From NCBI GenBank assembly GCA_009746045.1, contig RPFO01001922.1, forward strand, positions 69,501 to 133,500: a stretch of 64,000 nt of DNA, in the 5' to 3' direction. Shown here piece by piece: positions 63,446 to 64,000 of the stretch; the stretch's first letter is position 1, and each line of letters starts with the position of its first letter. The notes under the pieces were generated by a model. It was not told the origin of the DNA. It ran no database searches and saw only the letters and a program-made list of their open reading frames with translations. The DNA is from Mesostigma viride (taxonomy: Eukaryota; Streptophyta; Mesostigmatophyceae; Mesostigmatales; Mesostigmataceae). Position numbers and translations under genes: made by a program.

Positions 63446-63990
63446 TTGGAAGGATATCACGCCGGCTGCCGGCTGCCGTGGCATCTCCCGGCCGCCCGGC
63501 AGGAAGAGCTGCTTTCCCTGGACGAGCGGGTGGGTCAGGAGGTGGTCGAGTTCGTCACGGCGGTGGCTCGAGACGCACAGGTCTCGGTGCGGGCGGCCTA
63601 CCTCGCGGGCGGCGCCGACCTGGGCCTCATGTCCCCGCGGCAGCTTCGCCTCTTCTTGGACGCCCAGGCCCCGCCTCCCGGCCCGGTTGCCAGTGGGGGC
63701 TTTCTCATCACCTCCCTCAGCCTGGCGCAGGCCGCCATGCTGCGTGTGGAGTTCGGGGCCCCCATCGCGGTTCAGGGCGGCCAGGCCATCTTGGTGGACT
63801 CGGCCGGGCGCGCCCAGCCCCTAACCGCGGGGACGCCTGTTTCTGCCTTCCTCCACGACATCCTGGAGTTGGCAGGCATCCCGCACGAATGGCACCCCGC
63901 GGCTGACCAACCGGTCGGCATCCTCTCGCGCGCCCAGATTGCCGCTCTCCCGGGTTGCTGGGAGGCCGGCTGGGACCCGCCCCCCCTCAT
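63446..63990 (+). CDS. R-I protein segment after the PHD finger (runs to window edge)
   Basis: The frame LEGYHAGCRLPWHLPAARQE continues through GAPIAVQGGQAILVDSAGRA to LPGCWEAGWDPPP near 63980, the same protein as 57792-57250 on the minus strand. The C7 run at about 63979 lies just before the expected switch into the RING-finger frame, as in the other copy. No domain is recognised in this segment. It is cut by the end of the window. Confidence 0.65.
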
Positions 63991-64000
63991 GTCCGGTCCC

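Larger units (their letters stand above)
62479..64000 (+). mobile_element. R-I element 5' region, continuing past the window
   Basis: A leader with repeated GGGGGGCTCCGCCCCCC-type inverted repeats (62496-62560) precedes a PHD-finger frame at 62588. The sequence from about 63437 to 64000 is nearly identical to the start of the minus-strand R-I copy (57808 to 57240, reversed). This identifies the element and shows what that copy lost at its 5' end. Confidence 0.85.

Overview
The window is nuclear DNA of a eukaryote, most likely a green alga. GC-rich coding exons are cut by long GT-AG introns. The epsin carries the acidic DFDPRG block I associate with plant-type epsins, and telomere-like TTTAGGG stretches occur inside introns. 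The species cannot be named from the sequence. No bacterial, organellar, rRNA or convincing tRNA feature was seen.

Layout. 1-1177: flank with a possible exon of a neighbouring gene and a perfect-looking hairpin. 1178-13155 (+): an 11-exon epsin gene, 589 codons, whose splice phases all agree. 13.9-26.2 kb: a nested retrotransposon cluster. One LINE copy on the minus strand (about 23.65 kb down to 15.24 kb) is broken by insertions of two families that encode only an L1-ORF1-like RNA-binding protein. The LINE and family B share their last 45 or so bases. 26237-28003 (-): an intronless F-box/leucine-rich-repeat gene. 29808-51131 (+): a 14-exon gene for a large coiled-coil protein of about 1805 residues with no recognised family. 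51.1-53.0 kb: intergenic DNA with another LINE 3' end. 53.0-64.0 kb: a pile of non-LTR retrotransposons of the restriction-like-endonuclease type (two families, R-I and R-II), each joined to the next at a short TATATA tract. It ends in an array of 170-bp units leading into the 5' end of a further R-I copy that runs off the window.

Two observations stand out. First, the introns of both large genes hold decayed copies of the adjacent exon edges, including the splice site. At least 18 of 46 junctions show such 'echoes', up to six at one acceptor. Second, the R-I element combines PHD, RING-H2 and C2H2-like fingers with an RT and a restriction-like nuclease, appears to insert in TA microsatellites, and sits behind a tandem array that could be a monomer-type promoter.

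Gene structures were built by hand from splice-site phase and protein sense, so single-base boundary errors are possible. Several frame breaks lie in C or G homopolymers and may be sequencing errors.
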